DNA from: Spirodela intermedia
Taxonomy: Eukaryota; Streptophyta; Magnoliopsida; Alismatales; Araceae
DNA length: 64,000 nt
Direction of reading: 5' to 3'
Assembly (NCBI GenBank): GCA_902729315.2
Contig: LR746272.1
Span: forward strand, 6,511,827-6,575,826
The notes under the pieces are model-generated. The model did not search any database, had not been told where the DNA came from, and worked only from the letters and a program-made list of their open reading frames with translations. The position numbers and the translations under genes are program-made. Below are positions 40,201-51,500 of this stretch, in pieces (the first letter of the stretch is position 1; every line of letters starts with the position of its first letter).

Positions 40201-43200
40201 TCTTGTCAGATCCAACTTGTGGAATGAGTAAGGTGGATTGGATGGCGCCACAGCCAGTTTTGCATATTCTCCAGTTCTCTACGAAATATTTTCCCAATTT
40301 TTTAAGAGAAACATTTAAGGACGCAGAAAGTTCTTGACATTGTACGCCTATTCTATAAAGTAGTTGTGTTTGTTTTATAATCCAAGCTTTTAAATTACAT
40401 ATCTGTATGCTAACATTCTCTTGATTAGTGTATTTTTAATTACATCAATCTACCTAGATTGATGTTTCGGGTCAATCTAGGTAGATTGATGTACCATATC
40501 TGTTTATTTCGGGTCAATCTAGGTAGATTGATGTACCATATCTGTTTGTTTCGGGTCAATCTACCTAGATCTGGGATTTGGGGCGAAAGTTTGCTTGGTT
40601 TATGTTTAAATTTTCTCTTTGTTTTGTTAGCATGCATCGGTGAAGATGAAAAATTGTTGATAGAGAGATGTCATGATGCACGCTTTGAGAGGATCCATAG
40701 CGGTAATTTTTTTAATCTTTAATTGATTTGACATTAGTCTAAAGCCTATTGTAGAGGCTTCCCCCTTGCCAGATACGCTGTTCATTCTCTACGGAATTGA
40801 TGGCTGACAATTTGAATGATTGTTGAAAAAGGTTCTAAGTGCCTGGACTCAACTTAAGCTTACATATAAACCTAGTTGTTGGCTAGCTGTTTCACTTTAG
40901 ATTGTTCATAAATAAGAGAGAGAGGTGGACATTTCTCGTACTGATTTTTACATCTAATACAAAGCAAGGCATTATAATTCTCAACTGCTTTCTAAATCAA
41001 TGATGAATGGATGTAGGCTTCAGTATTAAGATGACTGCGTTGGTCTTTCTGAACTTAAAACATGAAGTACCTGTTGGGAATATACGCTTGTAATTGATTC
41101 AGTTTCTTATTGAATCTTCAGAGCTGTTCTAGCTGAATATTCTGGTGCTACACTAGGAGTCTTATCTGCGGTATTGTATGGATGGAAAAGCCAAATATGG
41201 AGAAAGGTGATTTTGTGCTCTGTTTTTTAGTGTTCTTCTCTTGAAATTTATTCATTTTGAGACATTTTTTTGCCATCAGGTTTCTTTTTAAACTCTTGAA
41301 GTACTGCTCGAGTTGTAAATATCTCTTCGAGTTGTAAATACTGCTCAAGGTTTTGTGTTTATTAACATAGGCCCAGCCATCAAAATTATTTCCTGAGGCA
41401 ACAATGACACAATAATTGATCTGCCCTAGTTTCATGAAAATCAAGTCCTAATCGAGACATTGTTGCATTCATAATGTGATGATTACAACCAGAGGAAACA
41501 GAAGAAGCTGTCTTGTGGATGAAAGTGTACCTTAACATGTAATTAACCAGTTTCAAAGCAGTTACCTTGTCCTCCTGGCCTGGTTCAAGTTAATTTCTAT
41601 AAACTTTAGGTTTTCTATGAAATTGTTGTCTTTCAAACTTCCTCTGCGGTTATTTTTCTCAAACTTCTTTCATTACCGATATTAAACTATATTACGGATT
41701 ATGCCACTAGGTAGTCTACTATTTGAAGGGATTATATCATTGTGGTATCCATTTGAAGAGAGAAATCCGTATTCCATTTCCCTGTATGTCCTGCTTAGTC
41801 TTTCTTGTTCTTTTTGAGTGAATAGCTCAATGGAGGTTGATCTTAGGTTCTTTATTGCAGAAGCGAGTTGCACTTTCATCTTTCAACATGTCGCCAAAAT
41901 TTTGGAGACATTGGGGAAAGCCCAAAATTACAATCTTTCCCCAAATTTACGTATTATTTTCCATCAAGACATTAAACGCTCTGTTGTGACCTGCCCATCT
42001 ATGTTCTACTCCAGAATACACCCATCTATACAGCCTATGTTACCCAAGCGGTCAAGCTTTATGGCTTGATTCCTGTGAGTTCATGTAGAAACAAATAAGC
42101 TCATTGCAAAGCTTGTGCTGTTTCGGATAAGACATGATATCGGTCAGGAATCAAGATATCTTTGCCGTTTACTTGTATAAAAAGAAGTATTGCAGGCAAT
42201 GTGAACTTTGGTGTGACATTATTCATGCACTCAAGATAAATTAATTTAGTAATCAAGAGCATAAGCAGATCTTTTTTTAATACCTCCAATTATTTTGCTT
42301 ATAGTTGTAGAGGTAAGAAAGTTTTCACTCGGTGATCTCATGATCATCAGTTGTAATTTTGGACATATTTTCATTCGTCCTTCACCTATGAGCCCTCAGA
42401 ACATGTTGGAAGGTCTTTTTTGGTAGTCCTTATGTTTCTACAATATATATGGTGAACTTTCTGTCATTATAGGAAAAGGATAACTTTGGAGAACCAGTAA
42501 GAAAAAACTTATGCAGACAACAATTTCCAGAGTTATTCTTTCATTTGATTGGATTCCAAGTATTGTGTTCGTTTATGTTGAGTTTCTCATCTACATCAGA
42601 CGTTTCATAGGTTGCTGGACTACTGGCAATGTTGGCATCATTCTATTTCTTATCTCAAGGATGGGCCACGAGAACGTACTCACCATTTTGTATCCTGCAG
42701 AGTATAATCTGTGCCATATCTTGGGTTCTTGTCGCCATTGTTTTTATCGTGTCAAGAAGCCTAACCTTACTGTTTTTCATGTTGAATGGACAATTACTCC
42801 TTGGTTGAAGTTTTATGCTTTATGGGGTTATGCAAGCTATCTCTTCAGTGTGAACTTTCAGGAAACTGGTTTTTAGTCGTATATCGATTCCATATGTTGC
42901 TATCTGCATGCTTACAATGGCTTGGCCTTAAACTACCTTTTTAAGATAGCATTGGTCCTATGCCATTGGTTCAAACGACGGATACTTTAGGAATTAGGGA
43001 AATGGCTTTTCCTATATCTGCTGGGATCTTGTCTGCATTAAGAAGGGTGATGGCACGACGTTTATCACTCAAGGTAATGCTCCTTTCTGCCAATCGTTTT
43101 ATACAAAATCAACAGCTTAGGTGTACTCAATTGATCACAATTATTTGATCCTTTCAGAGCCAATTGAAAAGGCGACTGCATGCAATAACCATAGCTTCTG

Positions 43201-46200
43201 CTACATGCTTTCTATTCCCTTTTGCAATGTGGGATTCAATTTTGGTGAGTTTAATCTCATAAATATTCTCTTAAGAAATATATGTAGGCAGCTCTAGAGT
43301 CTTTGCTAACAAATTAACTGATGTCGTTTATCAAGTCTCTGTGATGGTCTTATTTTTATTTAATCAACTTCAGGGTTCTTTTGATAGCATCATGAAGTCA
43401 CCGTTTCCAACTTGGGCATACCTGAGCACTGTTGTCTTTGGAATTGTTCTCATTTTCTACATTGATAATCTTGCCGAGGAGAGGTATGCCTGTTGGATTC
43501 TCTCGTCAAATATCTTTTTTATCCGCTTGCCCTGTTTTTGGTCCCTGTGTTTGTGTGACTGTGACTGAGGGACTTATCAAAATTCGCTTACACTCCTGGA
43601 TAATTTGTTTGGCCTTTAGCATTGTAACTTTCCCTCTTAGTATATCTGGCCGGATGCTTTTGTCTTGCACATATTAGTTACTGAGTTAACCCTTTATTAA
43701 TATTTTAAATGTCTGTTACTCTATTGTTAGCTCAAGCTAAGACCTCTGGCTCTTACTTGAGACCTTAATGGTCTTTACTTATTTTCGAAAGTATACCACG
43801 TAGAAAAGGAACTTTGTTCTCTTTACCTGATCAACATGAAAACTACCATTCAAATTACTACTCGGAGGACAAAAAGAATGTGATGATGATTTTAGTTTTC
43901 TTTCTTAGAATGAGTGGCTTTATGAAGCTTCACATTTACAGGTTTTATTTGGCTTTCAACACTTTCAAAAATTTGGTGGTCTATGACTGTGATTCAGAGA
44001 CCTCCGTTATGGAAAAACTATGCTTGTCAGTGCTTGGCAGAGTTTTTTTGGTTACTCCACCACATGCACACGAAGTATTAAAGTTGTTCTCCGATATCGT
44101 TTTTTGTCCCTTCTTTTTATTTGTTTAACAATGAACTGGAGTTCCCAATAGTGGAAGTACACTTGTTTGAATGTTGCAATTCTTAGAGTAACGTGATTGG
44201 TAATAGTATAGCTGTTCATTTTATAAGTTATCTATCATATTGGAGAACATTCGTCCGTTGGGTTCTTAGATTTATTGAAGATTTGGAGATACCCTAAGAG
44301 ATATGAACTATTTGATGACTAAATATTGGATCCCAGAAGGTTTGCCCCATGTTTCTTTGTCTAAATTTAGTAAATATGAGAGCTAGCTGCAGATGTGAAT
44401 GCTTCTTCTGCCCTTCGATGTAAAAAGTACCTTGTAGTGTAGAAGGGAGCCGTGCTTTCTCTTGTGGCAGAAGGTAATGCGCACTGAAGGAAGATCTTAC
44501 GCACCCTAATAGTCAACTGGCTGCTCGCAATCTGTTTTCTTTACCCTTTATGTCATTGAAAGTTTCTTCCTTTGCTACTTTTATTGAACCTGATTCCGAG
44601 AGTTGCAATAGTTGGAAGTTTTATCTTCTCCTGCGGCTTCCCTTTCTTTCTCCCTTCCACCTTTGTTGCCTGCACTTTGTGGATACGTTCCGTTGAGTAG
44701 AGACTGCCTCGATGGGAACCACTGCACCCTATCCACTTCCTGAATATCTTCCACCAGTATACTACTGTAGGCGTCTCTTATTGCTTTTCTTGTTTCGCTG
44801 TAGCAACTCGTGTACGCAGATACATACATGCTAACGAGAGGGAGAGAGATGGGTTTGTCCATTTCAATGTTCTATGCCGACTCAAATATATCAGATTTAC
44901 TGTGATGTCAATGCTTGATAAGGATTGGGTACCGATTTTTTGTTTTGGCTTTTTCCAGCCACCCAACTCGAATGCCTGGAGTGTGACATCTTCAGAAAAG
45001 CTTTCCATCCTTTCCTAGTTCAATCCAACTTCTATGGATCTATTTTCTGCTACATTAGGGGGAAATCACTGGCTAGGCAACAGCGGTCCGGTCAATGTAG
45101 CATTAATTAATAAGAAGTCATCGGGAAAATCCTTTGGGTAGCCACGTGAGGGGCATCAAAGTTTCGATTTGCTCCAAGTTGATGTGATTCCCATAATGTA
45201 GTCAGAGATATATATTTTATAATTTTTTATTTTTTATTGAAGCGAACATAAGTTTACATTCAAAGTTTGTGGAAAAAGTGTCCATTTTAAAGTGCCGTCA
45301 ATTTGATTTCTGTTGTAGGCCCCATCTTCCTTTGCTTGTAATTTGGCTTTTTTGATCTGTGTATTGTGCTGTATCGAGTTTGATTAATACTATACAGATT
45401 GTAATGACTGTATGGACCTATGTATAATCACTAAATGGACATGAAAGGTTGTTGTGGATTGCATCCATCTGCAGGTTGCATCTTGTTTTCTCTTCTCCGA
45501 GGCATTTAATCGGAGCTGGAGGATGCATTATTCTTATGGAGGTTGCATACAAAATGGATTTTTCGCTTGTTGGCTTTCTGATTTGCTCCCTAATTTTAGG
45601 GCTGGGTATGACTTCAGATCTTCTAAAGTTGTTTTTATGAAGTAGCTTTTAATGTACAATTATGGCTGCTTCTTGTAATCTGCCTTGGAAATATGCTGTA
45701 TATTTGCAATGTTGAATTGCCCCTGGTTTCATCACATTAATTATGTTAGTTTTTACGATTGCCAAGGGGAACTGGTAGATTGTCACCTTCAGAGGGTGCT
45801 GTATGCTCTATGGTTTCTGTACTTATAAATTTTATTGTAAATGCAGTTTCTGGTCTGACAAATAGAGAATAAATTCATATATAAATTCATAAATAGATAA
45901 ATAAATAAATAAATAAAGGCCTAATAAAACCTTGTTTGGGAGACTGCAACTTGTGCAACTATAGGTCTTTTAATGCAACTTGTGCCTTTTCTAGTGATAA
46001 TGCTTGTCTATTGAAGTTGAGGTTAGTGTAAGGCTCTTTTGACTTGCGTTTTTCAAGTGCCAACTGACTAGGAGAAGTATCCTCAGCACGCGTAAAACGT
46101 CGTGTATAATGGCATTGTTCCGTCTCTTGAATCACGTCTATGACCATTTTATATATTTACTGATGTATGCTCATTCATTATTTGTACTCTTTCTGTATGT

Positions 46201-46332
46201 TAATCCATTGATGAAATTATAGGTGTTTTTGAAGCAACATCCTTGGAACGTTTTAGGAAATCACCTCTTCCAAATGACCTGTCAGAGGCGGCTTTCCAGT
46301 ATCAACAACAGACGTCACCTCTTCCAACTTGA
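37207..46332 (+). CDS. Polytopic membrane protein like the N-terminal half of ZnT5/Msc2/MTP12; no cation-efflux domain
   Basis: Ten exons: 37207-37265, 39023-39215, 39354-39439, 41122-41206, 42611-42689, 42946-43073, 43158-43244, 43374-43483, 45475-45605 and 46223-46332. Phases agree throughout; product about 355 residues. It has roughly nine or ten hydrophobic helices. Blocks such as LALQKPWKG, LWGKGLKTCGPL, VLAEYSGATLGVLSAVLYG, LSQGWATRTYSPF, LIFYIDNLAEE and HLVFSSPRHLIGAGG align by eye with the membrane domain preceding the transporter domain in human ZnT5, and I judge it related to plant MTP12. In ZnT5 that domain helps form an endomembrane heterodimer with ZnT6; the same role here is inference. 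The His-rich loop and HxxxD sites of a true cation-efflux domain are absent, and the frame ends SPLPT-stop. The start may be ATG 37207 or 37210. Introns are long (up to 1.8-2 kb); intron 3 holds a 42-bp palindromic repeat and an exon-like segment. Confidence 0.8.
40441..40570. repeat. 42-bp tandem repeat with internal palindromes (intron 3 of the membrane-protein gene)
   Basis: TTTCGGGTCAATCTA recurs at 40465, 40507 and 40549, exactly 42 bp apart. Each unit contains CAATCTAGGTAGATTG, a 7+7 palindrome around GG. The left flank (ACATCAATCTA, CC, TAGATTGATGT) forms 11-bp arms, and the third unit carries CC instead of GG, i.e. the centre in inverted sense. Confidence 0.9.
45887..45917. repeat. 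(AAAT)n microsatellite in intron 9
   Basis: Tandem ATAA/AAAT tetranucleotides between exons 9 and 10 of the membrane-protein gene. Confidence 0.85.
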
Positions 46333-46598
46333 AGTAGGTATTCTCATTAACCCACATGACGTTAAATTTTCCACATTTGTTCAGAATCATTTATTCATTA
46401 TCTCTGACTGTAAGACTTGGTGCTCAATTTTCTCCTTGGTTGATAATTGTTGTCATGATGCCGACTCAATTTCTTAATCAATGCTAAAATCTTACTTAGA
46501 GAGGCTTCACCGACTTTGTCTTGCAAATTATAAGATCCATGATTCTATATTCTACCTTAGTCCTGCATCTTACATAGTGTGCTTAATTTTCTTTGGCA

Positions 46599-47640
46599 CT
46601 AAGTTTTCACCCATAAAAGCACATTGTAGAATAATAGAGGGTCCTTATTCTTCCACCGCATGCAATCTACGTCAATAATGTCATAATTTCGAGATTTCCT
46701 TTTTTTAATTCTTTTGGGGCTCATTGTCTCGGAAGAAATTTCCCAATGGTTTGTAGTCTCATATTCCATAAGCTGACTAATTACTGTGGCAACAAATGTA
46801 ATATCGTGTTGGGTAGCACTCGAGTAGATGAGTTTGCCAAGAAGATGCAAGTTCATCATTGTCTTGTCACTGAAAATTTCTTCATCTTCTGGTAGCATAT
46901 TGACATTTTGCTCTGTAGGAGTAGTTGCATACCTTCTCTGAGATAGAAAAATGCCTTGCTTGATTTGTGCTGCTGCGTCCATCCCTAAGAATTATATCTG
47001 ATGCTCGAGATCCCTAGTCATAAATTGCTTTTATGACTTATCTTAGCCTATTGAATGCCTTCATAATTTCTATGTGAAAGGAGAAAATGATCCGCATATA
47101 CTACGAGAATGCAAATACTCGAAAGGATTTTCTCAATCCTTTCGAGTATTTGCAAAGACTCCACTGAATTTCTCAATCCAAACCTGCAGGCTTTTCTGTA
47201 GGCTATATATCACGTTTAGTTTGCAAACTTGTGGTAATGTTCACTGAACTAAAAACCCTGGAGGTTGCTTCATATGCTTCATTTACAGATCATTTTTATC
47301 TATATTGAGAAAAGAGATTAGCCATGGTTAATTCCAATAGGGGTAAAGAACACAAGAAGAACTAAAATCGACCCACTAGAGAGAGAGTCTCGAAACAATT
47401 GATGCCATATGTTCCATGCATTAGACAACGTGCAACAAGAATGGAAGCACTCAAATAGGGCTTGTGTGCATGCGTGGACAGCATTTTGGTATGAGCAGTA
47501 TCAAGAGGAGGATGACGGTTTTTACATTCAGCTGTTCCATTTTGTTGAGTACGAACATGAGAAATTTTATGAATATAGCCACAGAAATTGCCAAATGTAT
47601 TCAGGCCAATCAAGCACTCCACTGCGTTTTTCGTATGACT
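46599..47640 (-). mobile_element. Copia pol remnant (integrase-RT fragments)
   Basis: Reading right to left, 47622-47362 resembles the copia integrase (QQNGTAECKNRH, where AERKNRH is usual, then HAHKPY). The stretch 47300-47160 matches the start of RT (YMKQPPGF, then LPQVCKL). At about 47120-47050 is a degenerate catalytic box (ILVVYADH, where YVDD is usual). The stretch 46982-46599 matches the end of RT (IKQGIFLSQRRYA, then LGKLIYSSATQHDITF). Order is canonical, but much of INT and RT is deleted and stops occur in each part. No LTRs were found. Confidence 0.8.
47110..47154. repeat. Perfect 20-bp inverted repeat with 5-nt loop
   Basis: TGCAAATACTCGAAAGGATT (47110-47129) is the exact reverse complement of 47135-47154, separated by TTCTC. 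It lies inside the copia remnant beside the RT catalytic box. Confidence 0.95.
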
Positions 47641-48684
47641 TGAGCAACCTTTTCCTTAGTCCTACATTCTGAGAAGAGGAAGATGAAGGGATTGCAAAGG
47701 AGAAGAGCTTTTTATGACAAGTTGAGAGGAGAACACTCGAACAGTGACGGTTCCTTAACTCTTTAGCATCACAGGCAAAAAAGAGACGGATGCCTTCTTT
47801 GGCTTAATACCACTACATGGAAGCGATGATCAAGATAGAGTTTTTCTAATGGGTTTGAACTGATCATGAGAATGATATATAGAAGCCACCTGATTCACGT
47901 CCTCCACCAACCTTCCCCCTTCAGATTGAGGTCCTAAGGAAGAAAATTTAGATAGGACTTTATCGGATGATTGACATATATAATAAGGCTGACAGAAACT
48001 CTAAAAGAGAATGAGGAGAAACTGCGTTAATATGTCTGCTGTAATGATGAGATTATGAGGGTAGTGATCAGTTTGTCATGTGGGCAATCTCGGGGTTCAA
48101 GGCAGAAGAAGTCAACCTCTCACGTCCAGTTCAGGAAGTCAACCTCTCAGTAGCAGCAGCTGTTGGAGCCCAATTCGCCTTCCTGATGGATGCGCCGCCA
48201 TCTCACACCATCATGGTTTCTGTTTGACCCAACAGCTATCTTTTTTCAGCCACACTGTGTGGTGAATTTCTTTATCTTTGGCGTCACTGTTTCCATTGAT
48301 GACATGAGATTACTAGGAAGGTTTGGGCCTTTGTTCTGCCCATGCAGCTAAGTTGTACTGGCACAACGATCTGAGATCTTTGGAGAAAGAAGCCATGATA
48401 TATATATATATATATATAATACCCTCTTAAAATATGTCAATGATATGATAAGTCAACGGTAGTCAGCAACCAGATGCACCAATGACTGTGGTCCGTGGTT
48501 GTAGTGAAAATAAGGTGCCTTAAAGCCTTCAAGATCAGTATGAGTTTTATATCATAACCTCAAGGCTGGGTATATTTTAATATTATGCTGTCCTTTAAAT
48601 ATTGTTTTCATTTTACCCACCTGGATTCCTTCTAAAAATGCTGAATTAATGTCCCCTCCTCTCCCTTCTCCTCTTTTATGCTAG

Positions 48685-48780
48685 GCATTGTCTACGTCCA
48701 CTACGAGCTCTCGGAAGAAGAACAGGCTACGGCTCTCTAGAATTCTTCCCTGCTTCCGTCAGGAAAATCCTGGTTCATAA
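48685..48780 (+). other. Exon-like open segment ending in TAA (possible orphan last exon)
   Basis: A strong polypyrimidine tract and TAG acceptor (to 48684) precede a 32-codon open frame ending TAA at 48778-48780. It begins ALSTSTTSSRKKN and ends PCFRQENPGS. Nothing upstream joins it with confidence: the membrane-protein gene already has a stop at 46330-46332. It may be an alternative last exon of that gene, separated by the copia insertion, or chance. Confidence 0.25.
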
Positions 48781-49081
48781 TCTATGGTCTTACTGTTGGG
48801 TGAGTATGGTCAACCGTGGGTACATCCGTTGTCTTCTAGATTGAATGGATAGGCCAGCGTTGACCCTGAGCAGTTTGCCCAGTCCAGAGATTAGTAGCCT
48901 GAGTTGGACTCGTCGATCGGGCAGAATCTGATTTGTCAACGTTGTGCCCAATTTGGATCGGCTTACCAAGAAACACAGGACCCATCAAAGGGGGAGGGGG
49001 GGGGGGAGATATTCCCTCAACTGGTCTGATCTTCCTACTGAGTGAGCTCAATTGCCTCTCTCTCTCGCTCTCTCTCTCTCA

Positions 49082-49239
49082 CTAATCTTCGTCCGCATCC
49101 CAGAGGACGTTGTTCAGTGCGAAAGCCAGCCTGACTCCGGCCTGGGCGAGCCGCATGTAGACCACCGGTAACCGGGTTAGAAAGTAGTCATCTGCAAATC
49201 CTCGCTCACATGGTAGGACTCACGTAAGTCAGCTTATTT

Positions 49240-49288
<49 letters not shown>

Positions 49289-50086
49289 TACCCTGAGTGG
49301 AAAGGATAAATTAATGGCTGCTCACCTCCGAGAGCTGTCCCGTTGGTCGCGTTCCTGTAAGCCCAGTCGCAGGCTACTCGTACGCTCTCGGCGGCATCTC
49401 TGAACGAGAACATCACCCGTGCTTAGTTTCCATTTCTGGCAATTTCATGAAGATGATCAGGGCCGAGAGAGAGAGAGAGAGGATTGGAACGAACACGTCA
49501 GGGCATGTGTCCTCAGAGCTGCAGCCCAACCACGCTGGCACCTGGTCTGCCCACACTCCCTGTTGAATTCACGGGGGATGAGAAGAGAGGAACGCAAATC
49601 TAAGATAGTGAACCCATTGAACCTTCAGGGTTTTAGCGTTAGGGTTTACGGTGATGTTCCTGTCGATGTCCTGGATCATGGCCTCCACGCTGTTGTTGTA
49701 GAACCTCTGCTTGGCAGTCTCAATGATCCCTTCGTCCCACACCTGTGGAAGCGCCTGAAGGACTTCGTCAACTTCTTCAACTCGGCCTTAAGGAAGCTCG
49801 AGGAGAGAGAATAACTCACGCTATGGAGGTTGGATTTCTTCGAAAACCAGTGGACCTCGATGGTGCTGCCTCCCTTATCGGAGGAGAACCCAGCATGGAG
49901 CGGCTGCAGTACCAAGGTCAACCTTAGCGATATATAGCTCTGCAAGAAGCTTGAAACGATGCCGGGGAGGGGAGGAAACAGGGTTTCATACCTGGTGGAT
50001 GTCCGCCATGAAGTGGGACAGGAAGAGCAGAGACTGCGTGAGGTTATCTGCCGGAAGAAAGACCAGAGACTGTTAGAGCGAGAGCG

Positions 50087-50122
<36 letters not shown>

Positions 50123-50694
50123 CAGTCCCCGTCGGCGAGAGGCGGCCCCCGGTGTCGGAGGAGCTGGTCGGTGTAGTTCTTGACTGCTCCCGACACGCAC
50201 ATGCCCTTCTCCCCCGTCCCCGCGGCATCCCGGCAGTCCCCTACGCCAGAGAATGGGAGAATGGTTGGAAGTTATCTTCTTGAGCAGACCCATCACTTTC
50301 TAGAGAGAGAAAATGATAATTGTGTAGTTTACTGTCGTAGTCGTAGCCGCAGATGAGGTCCGGGGTGTTGACGTAGTGCAGTGCGGTGGACCATGGGAGC
50401 CAATACCTGGCTCGGTCGGGCCAGGAGCAGACGTTGCCGAGATCGTTGTGGGCGAAGTCCGGCAGTAGCTCCTCCAGCACCTCTCTTGGCTCTTCTCTCA
50501 GGCGCCCCTGCGACAAAACACGCGTTACACAGGGAAAGTAGAGAGAGAGAGAGAGAGGGAGAGAGAGAGAGGACCTGTGCTATCCTGCAGACGATGCGGT
50601 GCCCATCTTCTCCCCAGGCATGGGAGAAGGGGAGGAGGATAGGGAGAACTAGGAGAGGAATGATGGACTGCAGTCCGCGGGGCATATTGTCCAT
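49082..50694 (-). CDS. S1/P1-type zinc endonuclease (plant ENDO/BFN family), copy 1
   Basis: Nine exons in transcription order: 50694-50575, 50507-50333, 50240-50124, 50047-49992, 49903-49820, 49742-49650, 49559-49495, 49399-49326 and 49191-49082; phases agree; product 297 residues. A hydrophobic signal peptide (1-26) precedes mature WGEDGH, whose N-terminal Trp27 and His32 bind zinc in this family. The other expected ligands are present: Asp71 (CSWPD), His84 (LHY), His149, Asp153 and His159 (HFMADIHQPLH), then His183 and Asp187 (NLHSVWD). Family members are secreted or vacuolar glycoprotein nucleases that cut single-stranded DNA and RNA, often in senescence and programmed cell death. N-glycosylation sites (NLT, NIT, NGT) are visible. 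One unusual point is PDVDAAES where Tyr is usual before AAES. CT/GA tracts occupy introns 1, 3, 7 and 8. It appears intact and is transcribed away from copy 2. Confidence 0.92.
49242..49285. repeat. (GA)n microsatellite in nuclease copy 1 intron 8
   Basis: About 22 GA units, reading as CT on the gene's sense strand, between exons 8 and 9. Confidence 0.95.
50090..50119. repeat. (GA)n microsatellite in nuclease copy 1 intron 3
   Basis: On the sense strand this CT run begins four bases after the GT donor. The whole intron is only 76 bp, so the tract fills much of it. Confidence 0.95.
50541..50571. repeat. (GA)n microsatellite in nuclease copy 1 intron 1
   Basis: On the sense strand, CT units begin right after the GTCC donor at 50574; the intron is 67 bp long. 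Confidence 0.9.
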
Positions 50695-51185
50695 GCAAGA
50701 CGTTGATGATAGAGATAGAGCGAGGAGCGTAGCATTCTCCCCCCCGGGTTGACCTTAATTCACGAAGAAGGAAAAGCAGTATAGATGGAAGAAGATATGA
50801 GTCATCTTCGGACTGTTGATGATAGAGAGAGAAAGGTGTGAAGAACGTGATTGGAGGGGAGAGAGAGAGAGAGAGAAAGACGGAAGGGGTGAACTGCGTG
50901 ATTGTTGGGTTGTCTGAGGCATTTATGTCCTGCTCGTACGTGGAGTTCCTGCATTCCGGAGAAGAGAATGGTTTCCCACGACGCGCATGCACGTGTAATC
51001 CACCAATAAAAATAGTCCATGTAGCACGTCGCGGGACTTGTGGATCCCCCTTATAACCTTATTTACCATAGGGTGATCCGCTGGGCTGTCCATGGGTTGC
51101 GTGAGAGAGAGAGAGAGAGCCAGGTTCGTTGAAGGGCGTGGATCAGATGAAAGAACAGAAAAATGAGTTTCATGTTCAGGCCCAA

Positions 51186-51219
<34 letters not shown>

Positions 51220-51500
51220 ACCAAATAAAGGGGAAATCTCTTCTAAAAATAAAATAAATTACTTCAACAATTTTACATTTACTGATTGGCCTCTCTCTCT
51301 CTCTCTCTCATCAAATAAAGGGGAAATCTTCTCCTAAAAATAAAATAAATTACTTCAACAATTTTATATTTACTGACTGGCCTCTCTCTCTCTCATCAAA
51401 TAAAGGGGAAATCTTCTTCTAAAAAAATAAAATACTTCGACAATTTTATATTTACTGATTGGCCTCTGTTTCTCTGTCTCTCTGTCTCTGTCTCTCTCTT
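51186..51500. repeat. 85-90-bp minisatellite carrying CT tracts, 3 copies
   Basis: Each unit runs from a CT tract to CAAATAAAGGGGAAATCT, then an AT-rich stretch ending in ACTGATTGGC. The CAAATAAAGG landmark is at 51222, 51312 and 51397 (periods 90 and 85). Length differences come from the CT tract and a few AT indels. Confidence 0.9.

Larger units (their letters stand above)
46333..49081. other. Intergenic between convergent genes: copia remnant and an orphan exon-like segment
   Basis: Between the stop of the plus-strand membrane-protein gene and the stop of the minus-strand nuclease gene. Holds the copia remnant (46599-47640), a short (AT)n run at about 48401-48418, and an exon-like open segment at 48685-48780. 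No complete gene is supported. Confidence 0.6.
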
